NCBI RefSeq assembly: GCF_013870525.1
Contig: NZ_JACBXD010000020.1
Coordinates: 50,296-114,295, forward strand
Direction: 5' to 3'
Length of the DNA: 64,000 nucleotides
Origin: Amycolatopsis pittospori
Lineage (GTDB): Bacteria; Actinomycetota; Actinomycetes; Mycobacteriales; Pseudonocardiaceae
The notes beneath the pieces are model-generated. The model worked only from the letters and a program-made list of their open reading frames with translations, was not told the origin of the DNA and did no database searches. Made by a program: the position numbers and the translations under genes. Shown here piece by piece: positions 1 through 9,233 of this stretch (its first letter is position 1; the number at the start of each line of letters is the position of its first letter).

Positions 1-15
1 GCCTTCGAGCAACAT
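1..15 (-). CDS. Start of an unidentified gene (partial)
   Basis: Only the first five codons are inside the window (Met-Leu-Leu-Glu-Gly). The start is called from an ideal Shine-Dalgarno, AGGAGG at 21-26, five bases before the ATG. That box overlaps the TAG stop of the SRPBCC gene, so this would be the third gene of a translationally coupled regulator/SRPBCC operon. No function can be assigned from five residues. Confidence 0.55.
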
Positions 16-24
16 CGGATCCTC

Positions 25-912
25 CTACTTCCCGTCGATGGTGATGAGTCCGTCCGGCGTCCCTTCGAGGTGGACGTCGACCCACATGGGGATCCAGGTG
101 TCGATCTCGTGGAACCGGCGCAGTTCCGCCAGGCCGCTGAGCCAGCCCATCCACGAACCGTACGGCGGCTTCTCGTCGGAGAATCCACTTTGGACGAACG
201 TGAGTTTCGTGCCACCACCGGAGTCTTCGAGTTCCCAGGTGGCGACGATGCCGTCCTCGTAGGCGAGCGCCATCTTGCCGTCGGGGACCAGGTCGACGAT
301 CTTCGCCGGCCTCGGATCCATCTCCAGCGAGCCCATCGCCCAGCGACCACCGACGTGGGGCTCGGCCTCGATCCGCGCACCGAACCAGCGCGTGAACTCG
401 GCGGGATCGGCGATCGACGCGTAGACCTCCCCGCGCGGCGCGTCGATCCGCACTTCCTCGCGCATCCGCGGGGAGGTGAGATCGCAGCGCGCGGTGATCG
501 GGCGGCCCTCGACGTGGTCGACGAGGTTCGAGACCGCAAGCGCCCAGAACGTGTGCATCATGCCGAGCGGCGAATCGGGGTCCGCGAGCAGCGCCTGGAA
601 GTCGGGCAGACCGGTCTGACTGAAGTCGATCAGCGTCCCTTCCCCGTCCTCCGACAGCTTGAATTCGACGACGGTTTCCGTGCCGTCGACCTCCCAGGCG
701 AACTTCAGGACGTTGCCTTCGGCCATCAGCAACTTCTGGGCCGGCGCGTCACCCGCCGGCGTGTAACGGCCCCAGAACTCGTACCGGCGCGGCAGATCGG
801 CCACGGCGTGTTCGGAGAGCCAGATCCGCATGGACCCGGCATCGGTCAGCGCGTGCCAGACCTCGTGGATCGGCGCGCGCACGCGGATCCGGAACCCTTG
901 CGACTCAGCCAT
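25..912 (-). CDS. Tandem SRPBCC (AHSA1-type) domain protein
   Basis: A 295-residue protein made of two START/SRPBCC-like modules of the AHSA1/CalC kind, roughly residues 5-145 and 150-275. Both carry the family's 'W..LTD/ADP' opening and a late hydrophobic helix (FWALAVSNL; WLSGLAELRRF). The fold binds hydrophobic ligands; the ligand here is unknown. The ATG at 912 was preferred over an in-frame ATG 45 bases upstream because it overlaps the end of the regulator gene by 8 bases, giving coupled translation. Small SRPBCC genes paired with ArsR-like regulators are common in actinobacteria, and the pair probably forms one transcription unit. Function beyond fold is unassigned. Confidence 0.85.
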   Translation of the reverse strand: MAESQGFRIRVRAPIHEVWHALTDAGSMRIWLSEHAVADLPRRYEFWGRYTPAGDAPAQKLLMAEGNVLKFAWEVDGTETVVEFKLSEDGEGTLIDFSQTGLPDFQALLADPDSPLGMMHTFWALAVSNLVDHVEGRPITARCDLTSPRMREEVRIDAPRGEVYASIADPAEFTRWFGARIEAEPHVGGRWAMGSLEMDPRPAKIVDLVPDGKMALAYEDGIVATWELEDSGGGTKLTFVQSGFSDEKPPYGSWMGWLSGLAELRRFHEIDTWIPMWVDVHLEGTPDGLITIDGK

Positions 913-1462
913 GGGGTTCTCCCTTCGGATAGCAGGCCACGGCGAGTTTGAAGGCATCGCCTTCCGCTCCGCCGTAGCGTGTGAACAGGTCCTGCAATGT
1001 CGTCTTCACTTCGTCGAGGAACTCCTGGCGCCGCTCCGGTTTCACCCGGATCTCGCCGGAGACGCCGATCGACGGGAGTTCCGGTGCGGCACGGTCCAGC
1101 GCGGCGATGTCCGCCTGGACCTCCTCCATGAGGTCCACCAGGTACCCGAGGCTCAGTTCGTCCCGAGCCGCCCGCGGGCCGATCCGGCCGACCAATCCGG
1201 GCGACAACCAGTACGAACGCGCGCTCGCCTGATACACACCTTCACTGATTCCGCGCACCTTGCGCTCCGACACCTGACTCACGAGACCGGCTTCCACCAG
1301 GCGTTTCACGTGGTAGTAGACCCGCTGCGGGGTCTGGTCGAGCGCCGCCGCCACCTCGGTGCACGAGCTCGGCTCGGCGAGCCGCCGCAGGACGTCCACC
1401 CGCTGCGGTTTCAGCAACGCCTCCGCCTGGTCCAGCCGCTCCAGGTACTCCACGTCCTTCAC
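905..1462 (-). CDS. ArsR/winged-helix transcriptional regulator
   Basis: A 185-residue regulator. Its N-terminal third is a winged helix of the ArsR/HTH_20 type (ALLKPQRVDVLRRLAEP, then TEVAAALDQTPQRVYYHVKRL as recognition helix). The rest is a helical C-terminal domain. No CXC metal-binding motif of classical ArsR is visible, so metal sensing is not implied. Two GTG codons in a row (1465, 1462) are candidate starts; 1462 is chosen because GAGG at 1470-1473 then lies 7 bases upstream. It leads the operon with the SRPBCC gene. The AT-rich stretch just upstream probably holds its promoter and operator. Confidence 0.8.
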   Translation of the reverse strand: MKDVEYLERLDQAEALLKPQRVDVLRRLAEPSSCTEVAAALDQTPQRVYYHVKRLVEAGLVSQVSERKVRGISEGVYQASARSYWLSPGLVGRIGPRAARDELSLGYLVDLMEEVQADIAALDRAAPELPSIGVSGEIRVKPERRQEFLDEVKTTLQDLFTRYGGAEGDAFKLAVACYPKGEPHG

Positions 1463-1473
1463 CACGCCACCTC

Positions 1474-1520
1474 GATCACAAAAACAAGTTTGAACGTAAA
1501 AATCAATTTTGTCAATCGGC
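1474..1520 (-). promoter_or_regulatory. AT-rich promoter/operator region of the regulator operon
   Basis: A sharply AT-rich stretch in otherwise about 70% GC DNA. It contains nested short inverted repeats (TTGA...TCAA around 1490-1507 and TTGTCAA near 1510). Its place just before the ArsR-like gene suggests promoter plus autoregulatory operator. The exact boxes are not certain. Confidence 0.4.
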
Positions 1521-1635
1521 TCGACGAGGCCATGTGAGGACCCGATCCTGTGAGCATCGGCGATGGAGGCCCGCCTGCCGCCGCGCCGGCTCCCGTACGG
1601 GGCGCTCGAACCGTCGTCCCGCTGAACCTCCGACT

Positions 1636-1688
1636 GCCATGAACGGCTCGTTACTTGCAAAATTTGCAAGTAACGAGCCGTTCATGGC
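1636..1688. repeat. Perfect 26-bp-arm palindrome (family B)
   Basis: Arms 1636-1661 and 1663-1688 are exact reverse complements around a single central base. The core TTACTTGCAA...TTGCAAGTAA is shared with the element at 32167-32229, while the outer part differs (GAACGGCTCG here, GAAAGGCCCG there) with both arms changed together. It lies between the regulator promoter and the fadB 3' end and may act as a terminator or barrier. Confidence 0.9.
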
Positions 1689-1734
1689 CCGGGCTCATCC
1701 GTGGCTACGGACGCGCCACCCCTTTGCCGTACAA

Positions 1735-1775
1735 GAAAGGGGCCGCCCCGGACCCGGTCCGGAGCGACCCCTTTC
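1735..1775. terminator. GC-rich hairpin downstream of fadB
   Basis: GAAAGGGG at 1735-1742 pairs with CCCCTTTC at 1768-1775, with an imperfect inner stem around CCGGACCCGGTCCGG. It lies 30 bases beyond the fadB stop. There is no T tract. Confidence 0.55.
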
Positions 1776-1804
1776 AGCGAGGGTTGAAACCCTTTACAAA
1801 GCGC

Positions 1805-3976
1805 TTATTCGTAGATCTCGCCCTTCGCGGCCTTCTCGACCAGCGAGGCGGGCGGGGTGAAGTGATCGCCGTAGCGCTCCGCGAGCTCACGAGCGCGGTC
1901 GACGAAGCCCTGCAGGCCACCCTGGTACTGGTTGATGTACTGGATGACACCGCCGGTCCACGCCGGGAAGCCGATGCCGAAGATCGAACCGATGTTGGCG
2001 TCGGCGATGGTGGTCAGCACACCTTCGTCGAAGCACTTCACGGTCTCGAGCGCCTCGGCGAACAGCATGCGCTCCTTGAGGTCCTCGAAGGGAACCTCGG
2101 CGCTGCCCGACTTGAACGCGTCGCGCAGGCCCGGCCACAATCCGGTCCGCTTGCCGGCCTCGTCGTAGTCGTAGAAGCCCGAGCCGGTGGAGCGGCCCTT
2201 GCGATCGAACTCTTCCACCATGCGATCGATGACGCCCTCGGACGCGTGCGCGTTCCAGGTGCCACCGGCCGCCTCGATCGCCTCACGCGTCTCCTTGCGG
2301 ATCTTGCGCGGCAGCGTCAGGGTCAGCTCGTCCATCAGCTGCAGCGGCGGGGCCGGGTATCCGGCCTGCGAACCGGCCTGCTCGATCGACGCGGGCTCGA
2401 CACCCTCGCCCAGCGCGGCGACGGCCTCGTTGATGAAGGTGCCGATGACGCGCGAGGTGAAGAAGCCGCGGCTGTCGTTGACGACGATCGGGGTCTTCTT
2501 GATCTGCAGCGTGTAGTCGAAGACCTTCGCCAGCGTGGCGGACGAAGTCTTCTCACCGCAGATGATCTCGACCAGCGGCATCTTGTCCACCGGCGAGAAG
2601 AAGTGGATCCCGATGAAGTCCTCGGTCCGCTGGACGCCCTCGGCGAGCGAGGTGATCGGCAGGGTCGAGGTGTTGGAACCGAGTACGGCGTCGGGGTTGA
2701 CGATGCCCTCGATCTCCTGGAACACCTTGTGCTTCAGCTCGACGCTCTCGAAGACGGCCTCGATCACGAAGTCGACGCCGGCGAAGTCCTCCGCCTTGTC
2801 GGTCGGCGTGATCTTGGCGAGCAGCGCGTCGGACTTCTCCTGAGTGGTCTTGCCGCGGGAGAGGGCCTTCTCTTCGAGCTTGACCGCGTAGCCCTTGCCC
2901 TTTTCGGCGCCTTCGAGGGTGACGTCCTTGAGCACGACGTCGATACCGGCCTTGGCCGAGACGTACGCGATCGCGGCGCCCATCATGCCCGCGCCGACGA
3001 CGCCGACCTTCTTGGCGGTGTACTTCTCGAAGCCGTCCGGCCGCGAGCCGCCGGAGTTGATGCTCTGCAGGTCGAAGAAGAACGCCTTCGTCATGTTCTT
3101 CGAGACCTGGCCGGTGGCGAGGCTGATGAAGTAGCGGGTCTCGACGGTGATCGCGGTGTCGAAGTCGACCTGCGAGCCCTCGATGGCCGCGGACAGGATC
3201 GCCCGCGGGGCCGGCATGTTCGCGCCCTTGATCTGCTTGCGCAGGTTCGCCGGGAACGCGGGCAGGTTCGCCGCGAAGCTCGGGTTCGACGGGGTGCCGC
3301 CCGGGATCTTGTAGCCCTTGACGTCCCACGGCTGCACGCCGCCCTCGGGGTTGGCCTTGATCCACGCCTTCGCGGCCGGGACCAGTTCCTCGACGGTGCC
3401 GACGAGTTCGTGCACGAGGCCGAGTTCCTTGGCCTTGGCCGGGCGGTGCCGCTGGCCCTGCAGCAGCACGTTCAGCAGCGCGCTCTGGATGCCCAGCAGG
3501 CGCACGGTGCGGACGACGCCACCGCCGCCGGGGAGCAGGCCGAGGGTGACCTCGGGGAGGCCGATCTGGCTGCCCTTGACGTCGGCCGCGATGCGGTGGT
3601 GCGTCGCGAGCGCGAGTTCGAGGCCGCCGCCGAGCGCGGCACCGTTGATGGCGGCCACGACCGGCTTGCCCAGCTGCTCGAGCCGGCGCATCTGGCCCTT
3701 CATCAGGGCGCTGCTCTCGGTGATCTCGGCCGCGTTCTCCGGCTTGGCCTGGATCAGGTCGTTGAGGTCGCCGCCGGCGAAGAAGGTCTTCTTGGCCGAG
3801 GTGAGGACGACACCGGTGATGTTGTCCTTCTCCGCCTCCAGGCGATCGACGACCACACCGAGCGACTCGCGGAAGTCGGCGTTCATCGTGTTGGCGGACT
3901 GCTTCGGGTCGTCCAGGGTGAGCACGACGATGCCGTCGGCGTCCTGCTCCCAGCGGATGGTCTTCGCTTCAGTCAT
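1805..3976 (-). CDS. fadB: Bifunctional enoyl-CoA hydratase / 3-hydroxyacyl-CoA dehydrogenase
   Basis: The 723-residue alpha subunit of a fatty-acid oxidation complex, hydrating enoyl-CoA and oxidising 3-hydroxyacyl-CoA with NAD. Residues 1-190 are a crotonase domain with the oxyanion-hole segments FFAGGDLNDL and NGAALGGGLELAL. A Rossmann fold follows from about residue 322 (VGVVGAGMMGAAIA), then the dehydrogenase core (SNTSTLPITSLA, HFFSPVDKMPLVEI) and two C-terminal helical domains. Length fits FadB/FadJ. It starts 10 bases after the fadA stop, so the two subunits are co-transcribed. Which of FadB or FadJ is closer cannot be settled by eye. Confidence 0.95.
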   Translation of the reverse strand: MTEAKTIRWEQDADGIVVLTLDDPKQSANTMNADFRESLGVVVDRLEAEKDNITGVVLTSAKKTFFAGGDLNDLIQAKPENAAEITESSALMKGQMRRLEQLGKPVVAAINGAALGGGLELALATHHRIAADVKGSQIGLPEVTLGLLPGGGGVVRTVRLLGIQSALLNVLLQGQRHRPAKAKELGLVHELVGTVEELVPAAKAWIKANPEGGVQPWDVKGYKIPGGTPSNPSFAANLPAFPANLRKQIKGANMPAPRAILSAAIEGSQVDFDTAITVETRYFISLATGQVSKNMTKAFFFDLQSINSGGSRPDGFEKYTAKKVGVVGAGMMGAAIAYVSAKAGIDVVLKDVTLEGAEKGKGYAVKLEEKALSRGKTTQEKSDALLAKITPTDKAEDFAGVDFVIEAVFESVELKHKVFQEIEGIVNPDAVLGSNTSTLPITSLAEGVQRTEDFIGIHFFSPVDKMPLVEIICGEKTSSATLAKVFDYTLQIKKTPIVVNDSRGFFTSRVIGTFINEAVAALGEGVEPASIEQAGSQAGYPAPPLQLMDELTLTLPRKIRKETREAIEAAGGTWNAHASEGVIDRMVEEFDRKGRSTGSGFYDYDEAGKRTGLWPGLRDAFKSGSAEVPFEDLKERMLFAEALETVKCFDEGVLTTIADANIGSIFGIGFPAWTGGVIQYINQYQGGLQGFVDRARELAERYGDHFTPPASLVEKAAKGEIYE

Positions 3977-3986
3977 TGTCTCTTCC

Positions 3987-5198
<1,212 letters not shown>

Positions 5199-5251
5199 AG
5201 AAAAAACTCCTCCGCGTACGGCGCTGTATCTGGGACGAACACAGCCGGATC

Positions 5252-5265
5252 GTACCGGCCAGTAG
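5252..5265. promoter_or_regulatory. Candidate TetR operator GTACCGGCCAGTAG
   Basis: An imperfect inverted repeat centred between fadA and the divergent tandem-TetR gene. Near-identical sites occur before the genes at 27064 (TTACCGGCCAGTAA) and 55848 (TTACTCGCCAGTAG), all in the same orientation relative to the regulated gene. It is 54 bases upstream of the fadA start. Confidence 0.55.
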
Positions 5266-5317
5266 CCATGCTAATGCCGATTAACATAAACCGCGATAAC
5301 CCCATGGTGTCAATGGG

Positions 5318-5345
5318 TTGCGATGCACGCAACCGGCGCTATCGT
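5318..5345 (+). promoter_or_regulatory. Promoter of the tandem TetR gene, leaderless
   Basis: TTGCGA (5318-5323) and TATCGT (5340-5345) are separated by 16 bases. The ATG at 5356 begins 10 bases after the -10 box, with no Shine-Dalgarno, as expected for a leaderless or near-leaderless transcript. Confidence 0.5.
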
Positions 5346-5355
5346 GTGTTCACCT

Positions 5356-6540
5356 ATGGATCACCCGACCGAGCGTTCAGCCCGACCGCGCGACCGCAAG
5401 GCCCAACTGGCCGGCCTCGCCGCGGAGCTCTTTCGCGCCCGCGGGTTCCACGGCGTCGGCATCAACGACATCGCCGCCGCGGCCGGGATCACCGGGCCCG
5501 CGTTGTACCGGCATTTCGCGGACAAGCAGGCGGTGCTGTCCTACGTCGTCCTGTCCGGCATCGACGACATGGAGACGGCCACCACCGAGACGCTCGCCGC
5601 CGTCGACATCCCGGTTCCCGCCCAGGTCAAAGCGCTGCTCGGGACGCTCGCCGCGCAAGCCGTCGAGCGTCGTGAGGTCGCCGCGCTGTGGCGCTGGGAG
5701 GGCAGGCATCTGCCGCGGGAGGGCCGCCGGGAGATCCGACGCCGGTCGGGGGCGGTGCTCGCGGCGTGGTCCAAGGCGCTGCTCGCGCTGCGCCCCGAAC
5801 TGATCCCCGACGACGCCGAACTGCTCTGCTGGGCGGGGCTGAGCGTCTTCGGCAGCGTGTCCGTGCATCACACGTCGGTGGCGAAGAAACGCTTCGCGCA
5901 GATCCTGGTGCAGCTGGCGGAGTCCGTGCTGCATGTCACACTCCCCGTGCCCGGCGAACCGTCCCCCGAGACGCCGTCGATCGCGCTCGGCGAGCCGTCC
6001 CGGCGCGAGCAGATCCTCGCGGCCGCGACCGACCTGTTCGGGCAACGCGGCTTCCGCGCGGTGAGCATGGAGGAGATCGGCGCGGCGGCCGGGATCGCCG
6101 GGCCCAGTGTGTACCGGCACTTCCCCAGCAAGGCCGCGCTGATGGTGGCGATCGGCCACCGCGCGGCCGACCGGCTGGCGCTCGCCGCGGAACGCGCGCT
6201 TCGGACCGACGACGAGCGGGACGCGCTGCGCAGACTGGCGGCGTCCTATGTGCACACCCTTTTGCGCACGCCCGAGCTGCTGGTGTCCTTCTCCGGCAGC
6301 CCGATGGAGCTGCCGGAACGCGACAAGGCGGATCTGCTCCGGGTCCAGCGGGACTACGTCGCGCGCTGGATCGCGCTGACTTCGGAAGTCCGTCCGGAAC
6401 TGAGCCTGCGCGAAGTGAAGATCACCGTCCACGCGGCGCTGACCATCGCGAACGACCTCGCACGCACCCGGCGGGTCAACGGCCGCCCGAACATCGAGGC
6501 CGAACTGACCACGCTGACGCACGCGGTCCTGGGCGTCTGA
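5356..6540 (+). CDS. Regulator with two fused TetR units
   Basis: A 394-residue protein carrying two full TetR units in one chain. The first HTH (LAAELFRARGFHGVGINDIA ... GPALYRHF) is near residues 15-55, the second (ATDLFGQRGFRAVSMEEIG ... GPSVYRHF) near residues 220-260. Each is followed by its own helical ligand domain. A single chain would therefore act like a TetR dimer. It diverges from fadA-fadB, so repression of beta-oxidation genes with acyl-CoA as inducer is the natural inference. The ATG at 5356 is preferred to an in-frame ATG at 5323 because it follows a -10 box at leaderless spacing and opens just before the HTH. Confidence 0.88.
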   Translation: MDHPTERSARPRDRKAQLAGLAAELFRARGFHGVGINDIAAAAGITGPALYRHFADKQAVLSYVVLSGIDDMETATTETLAAVDIPVPAQVKALLGTLAAQAVERREVAALWRWEGRHLPREGRREIRRRSGAVLAAWSKALLALRPELIPDDAELLCWAGLSVFGSVSVHHTSVAKKRFAQILVQLAESVLHVTLPVPGEPSPETPSIALGEPSRREQILAAATDLFGQRGFRAVSMEEIGAAAGIAGPSVYRHFPSKAALMVAIGHRAADRLALAAERALRTDDERDALRRLAASYVHTLLRTPELLVSFSGSPMELPERDKADLLRVQRDYVARWIALTSEVRPELSLREVKITVHAALTIANDLARTRRVNGRPNIEAELTTLTHAVLGV

Positions 6541-6592
6541 AAGTCAGCTTTGAGCAAACTCGCGTGTCCCGCAAAGGCGCGAGGGGCACGAT

Positions 6593-7810
6593 GTGCGCGT
6601 GCCCACGAAACGCGGCCTGCATCTGGTGACCCGGGAAGAAGACCACAAGGTCACCACGCTGGAGCTCTTCTTCGACCTGGTCTTCGTCTACGCCATCACC
6701 CAGACCACTCAGCTGATGGCCGACCACCTCACCCCGCTCGGCATCGGCCAGGGGGTGGCCACGATCGCCGTCCTGTGGTGGTGCTGGTGCGCCTATGCCT
6801 GGCTGGCCAACACCGTCCACGTCGACAAGGGCATCGCGCAGCTGGCGATGTTCGCCGCGATGGGGACGATGTTCCTCGTCTCGCTGACCATCCCCGAGGC
6901 GTTCACCGATCTCCCGGGCGGGCTGTACGCGCCGCTGATGTTCGTCGGCTGCTACTTCCTCGTGCGACTGCTGCACCTGGTCGCGTACTTCGGCGCCGCC
7001 CGGAACGACCCGGATCTACGCAAGGTCGTGCTGAGGATGTTCGTCGGCCTGCTGCCGAGCGTCGCGCTCCTGACCATCGCGGCGTTCTTCACCGGCTGGG
7101 TGCAACTCGGCATCTGGGCCGTCGCCCTGCTCGCCGACTACGTCAACGTCTTCCGGACGCGCTCCTCGGACTGGCGGCTGCACCAGCCCGGCCACTTCGC
7201 CGAGCGGTTCGGGCTGATCGTGATCATCGCGCTCGGCGAGTCGATCGTGGCGATCGGCATCGGGATCAGCTCGTACCCGATGTCGTGGCCGATCACGGTG
7301 GCCGCCGTCTTCGGGCTCGCGCTGGCTTCGGCGATGTGGTGGATGTACTTCTCCGTCGTCGCGCACGTTTCCGAGCACAACCTGAAGCGCGCGGACGGCG
7401 TCGAGCGGGTCCGGATCGGGACCGACACCTACACCTTCCTGCACCTCCCCCTGATCGCCGGGATCGTGCTCGTGGCGCTGGGACTGAAGAAGTCACTGCT
7501 GTACGTGTCCGACACCGAGCACCACAGCCTGTCGGACGGGCTGCACGGCACGCCGATCTGGGCGCTCACCGGCGGGCTCGCGCTGTACCTGATCGCGTTG
7601 AGCGGGATGCGGCGCCGGAACCTCGGCTCGTGGAACGTGCGGCGGCTGGTCCTCGCGGTGGTCCTGCTGGCGGCGACGCCGCTGCTGGAGCTGGTGCCGG
7701 CGGTGGTGCTGGTCGGCGTCGTGGCGGTGGCGGCGGTGGGGTTGGTGACGGTTGAGCGAGTCGTGAGTGATTTGGGTCGTTCTAACGACCCAAATCACTC
7801 ACGAGCGTGA
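6593..7810 (+). CDS. Low-temperature-requirement A (LtrA) family membrane protein
   Basis: A 405-residue polytopic protein of the LtrA family, recognised from the N-terminal signature TTLELFFDLVFVYAITQ and the later GESIVAIGIGI. About ten hydrophobic helices cover nearly the whole length. The biochemical function of the family is not established. Start is GTG at 6593 with GAGGGG six bases upstream. The last 16 residues (from VVSDLG) are encoded by a perfect 21-bp-arm palindrome, so the C-terminus was probably extended when that element landed at the gene end. It lies 52 bases behind the tandem TetR gene and may be read through from it. Confidence 0.85.
   Translation: MRVPTKRGLHLVTREEDHKVTTLELFFDLVFVYAITQTTQLMADHLTPLGIGQGVATIAVLWWCWCAYAWLANTVHVDKGIAQLAMFAAMGTMFLVSLTIPEAFTDLPGGLYAPLMFVGCYFLVRLLHLVAYFGAARNDPDLRKVVLRMFVGLLPSVALLTIAAFFTGWVQLGIWAVALLADYVNVFRTRSSDWRLHQPGHFAERFGLIVIIALGESIVAIGIGISSYPMSWPITVAAVFGLALASAMWWMYFSVVAHVSEHNLKRADGVERVRIGTDTYTFLHLPLIAGIVLVALGLKKSLLYVSDTEHHSLSDGLHGTPIWALTGGLALYLIALSGMRRRNLGSWNVRRLVLAVVLLAATPLLELVPAVVLVGVVAVAAVGLVTVERVVSDLGRSNDPNHSRA
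7761..7804. repeat. Palindrome family A, inside the ltrA 3' end
   Basis: Arms 7761-7781 and 7784-7804 are exact reverse complements with a 2-base loop (TTCTAA centre). Outer module TCGTGAGTG is shared with four other elements in the window. It overlaps the last codons of the LtrA gene and probably acts as its terminator. Confidence 0.9.
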
Positions 7811-7853
7811 CGTTCGCCTCCCCCCTGGTGGCGCATCTCCTCGAAGGGAGTTA

Positions 7854-7871
7854 ACCTACTCACGAGTAGGT
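7854..7871. promoter_or_regulatory. Inverted repeat ACCTACTC-AC-GAGTAGGT
   Basis: Eight-base perfect arms with a 2-base spacer, 22 bases before the acyl-CoA dehydrogenase start. The core TACTCACGAGTA matches the 55.8-kb site TACTCGCCAGTA at 10 of 12 positions, so it may be read by the same TetR-type repressor. Confidence 0.55.
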
Positions 7872-7893
7872 AAGCGAGGCAGGGAGACTCACC

Positions 7894-9216
7894 GTGGGTG
7901 CGCCTAGGAAACGAGACGCGATGGGCTTCGGCCTGTCCGCGCTCACCCGGCTGGCCGGGAGCAAGGTCATCGAACGGGCCGGACTGCGCAAGCCCGTGCA
8001 GAACCTGGTCAGCGCCGGGACGCGCAACGGCTTCCGGGTCGCCGGGGCGGCGGGACGGACGTTCAAATCCGCCCAGCGGCTCGGCAAACCCGCGCGGCTC
8101 GCGCCGGCCGAGGACACGGGGCTGTTCGACCTCACCCCGAGTGAGGACCAGCAGCTCATCGTCGAGACCGTGACGGAGTTCGCGGCCGAACAGCTGCGGC
8201 CCGCGGCGGCCGACGCCGACGCGAAGCTCAGCGCGCCCGAAGGCCTGCTGAGCCGCGCCGCCGAACTCGGCATCTCGCTGGTCGGCATCCCCGAGGAGCT
8301 GGGCGGTGTCGGCACCGAACGGTCGGTCGTCACGAACGCGCTGGTCGCCGAGGCCCTCGCGCACGGCGACCTCGGGCTGGCTGTCGCGGTGCTCGCGCCG
8401 TCGGCGGTCAGCACGGCGCTGGTGTCCTACGGGGACGAGCAGCAGCAGGCGGACTACCTGCCCGCGTTCGTCGGCGAGAACGTCCCGGCCGCGGCGCTGG
8501 CGCTGCAGGAGCGCACGGCGCTGTTCGATCCGTTCAAACCCGCCACCAAGGCCCGCCGCACCCCGAAGGGCTACCAGCTCGACGGCGTGAAGTCGCTGGT
8601 CCCCCGTGCCGCGGACGCCGAGCTGTTCATCGTGTCGGCCGACCTCGAAGGACGTGGCCCGGCGCTGTTCCTCGTGGAGTCGTCGAACGCGGGCGTCACC
8701 ATCGAAACCGAACCGGCGATGGGCCTGCGCGGCGCGGCGACCGGGAAGCTGCACCTGGAGAAGGTCGCCCTGCCCGCCGGAGCACTGCTCGGCGGCGGCA
8801 AGGCCGAAGTCTTCACCGAGGTCGTCCGGCTCTCGCGGCTCGGCTGGGCCGCACTGGCCGCCGGTACCGCGAAGGCCGTCCTCGACTACGTGGTTCCTTA
8901 CGTCAACGAGCGCAAGGCGTTCGGCGAGCCGGTGAGCCACCGGCAGGCCGTCGCGTTCTCGGTGGCCGACATCGCCATCGAGCTGGAAGGGCTGCGGCTG
9001 GTCACGCTGCGCGCCGCCGCCCGAGCCGAACAGGGCAAGCCGTACGCCCGAGAGGTCGCGCTGGCCCGGAAACTGGCCGCCGACAAGGGAATGCAGATCG
9101 GCAGCGCCGGTGTGCAGCTACTCGGCGGGCACGGGTTCGTCAAGGAACACCCCGTCGAACGCTGGTACCGCGACCTCCGCGCGATCGGCGTGATGGAAGG
9201 CGCCGTCCTTCTCTAG
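7894..9216 (+). CDS. Acyl-CoA dehydrogenase family protein, first of a pair
   Basis: A 440-residue acyl-CoA dehydrogenase fold preceded by a basic extension of about 70 residues. The N-terminal helical domain starts at LTPSEDQQLIVETVTEFA, the middle beta domain is short and divergent, and the C-terminal domain has GSAGVQLLGGHGFVKEHPVERWYRD. It ends at GVMEG, keeping a Glu near the family's catalytic position but lacking the usual T.Q.Q tail. GTG at 7894 follows AGGGAG by seven bases. It sits 17 bases before a second dehydrogenase, resembling the two-gene heterotetrameric enzymes of actinobacteria; a hetero-oligomer is an inference. Substrate unknown. Confidence 0.85.
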   Translation: MGAPRKRDAMGFGLSALTRLAGSKVIERAGLRKPVQNLVSAGTRNGFRVAGAAGRTFKSAQRLGKPARLAPAEDTGLFDLTPSEDQQLIVETVTEFAAEQLRPAAADADAKLSAPEGLLSRAAELGISLVGIPEELGGVGTERSVVTNALVAEALAHGDLGLAVAVLAPSAVSTALVSYGDEQQQADYLPAFVGENVPAAALALQERTALFDPFKPATKARRTPKGYQLDGVKSLVPRAADAELFIVSADLEGRGPALFLVESSNAGVTIETEPAMGLRGAATGKLHLEKVALPAGALLGGGKAEVFTEVVRLSRLGWAALAAGTAKAVLDYVVPYVNERKAFGEPVSHRQAVAFSVADIAIELEGLRLVTLRAAARAEQGKPYAREVALARKLAADKGMQIGSAGVQLLGGHGFVKEHPVERWYRDLRAIGVMEGAVLL

Positions 9217-9233
9217 GCTTTCGAAAGGCGATC

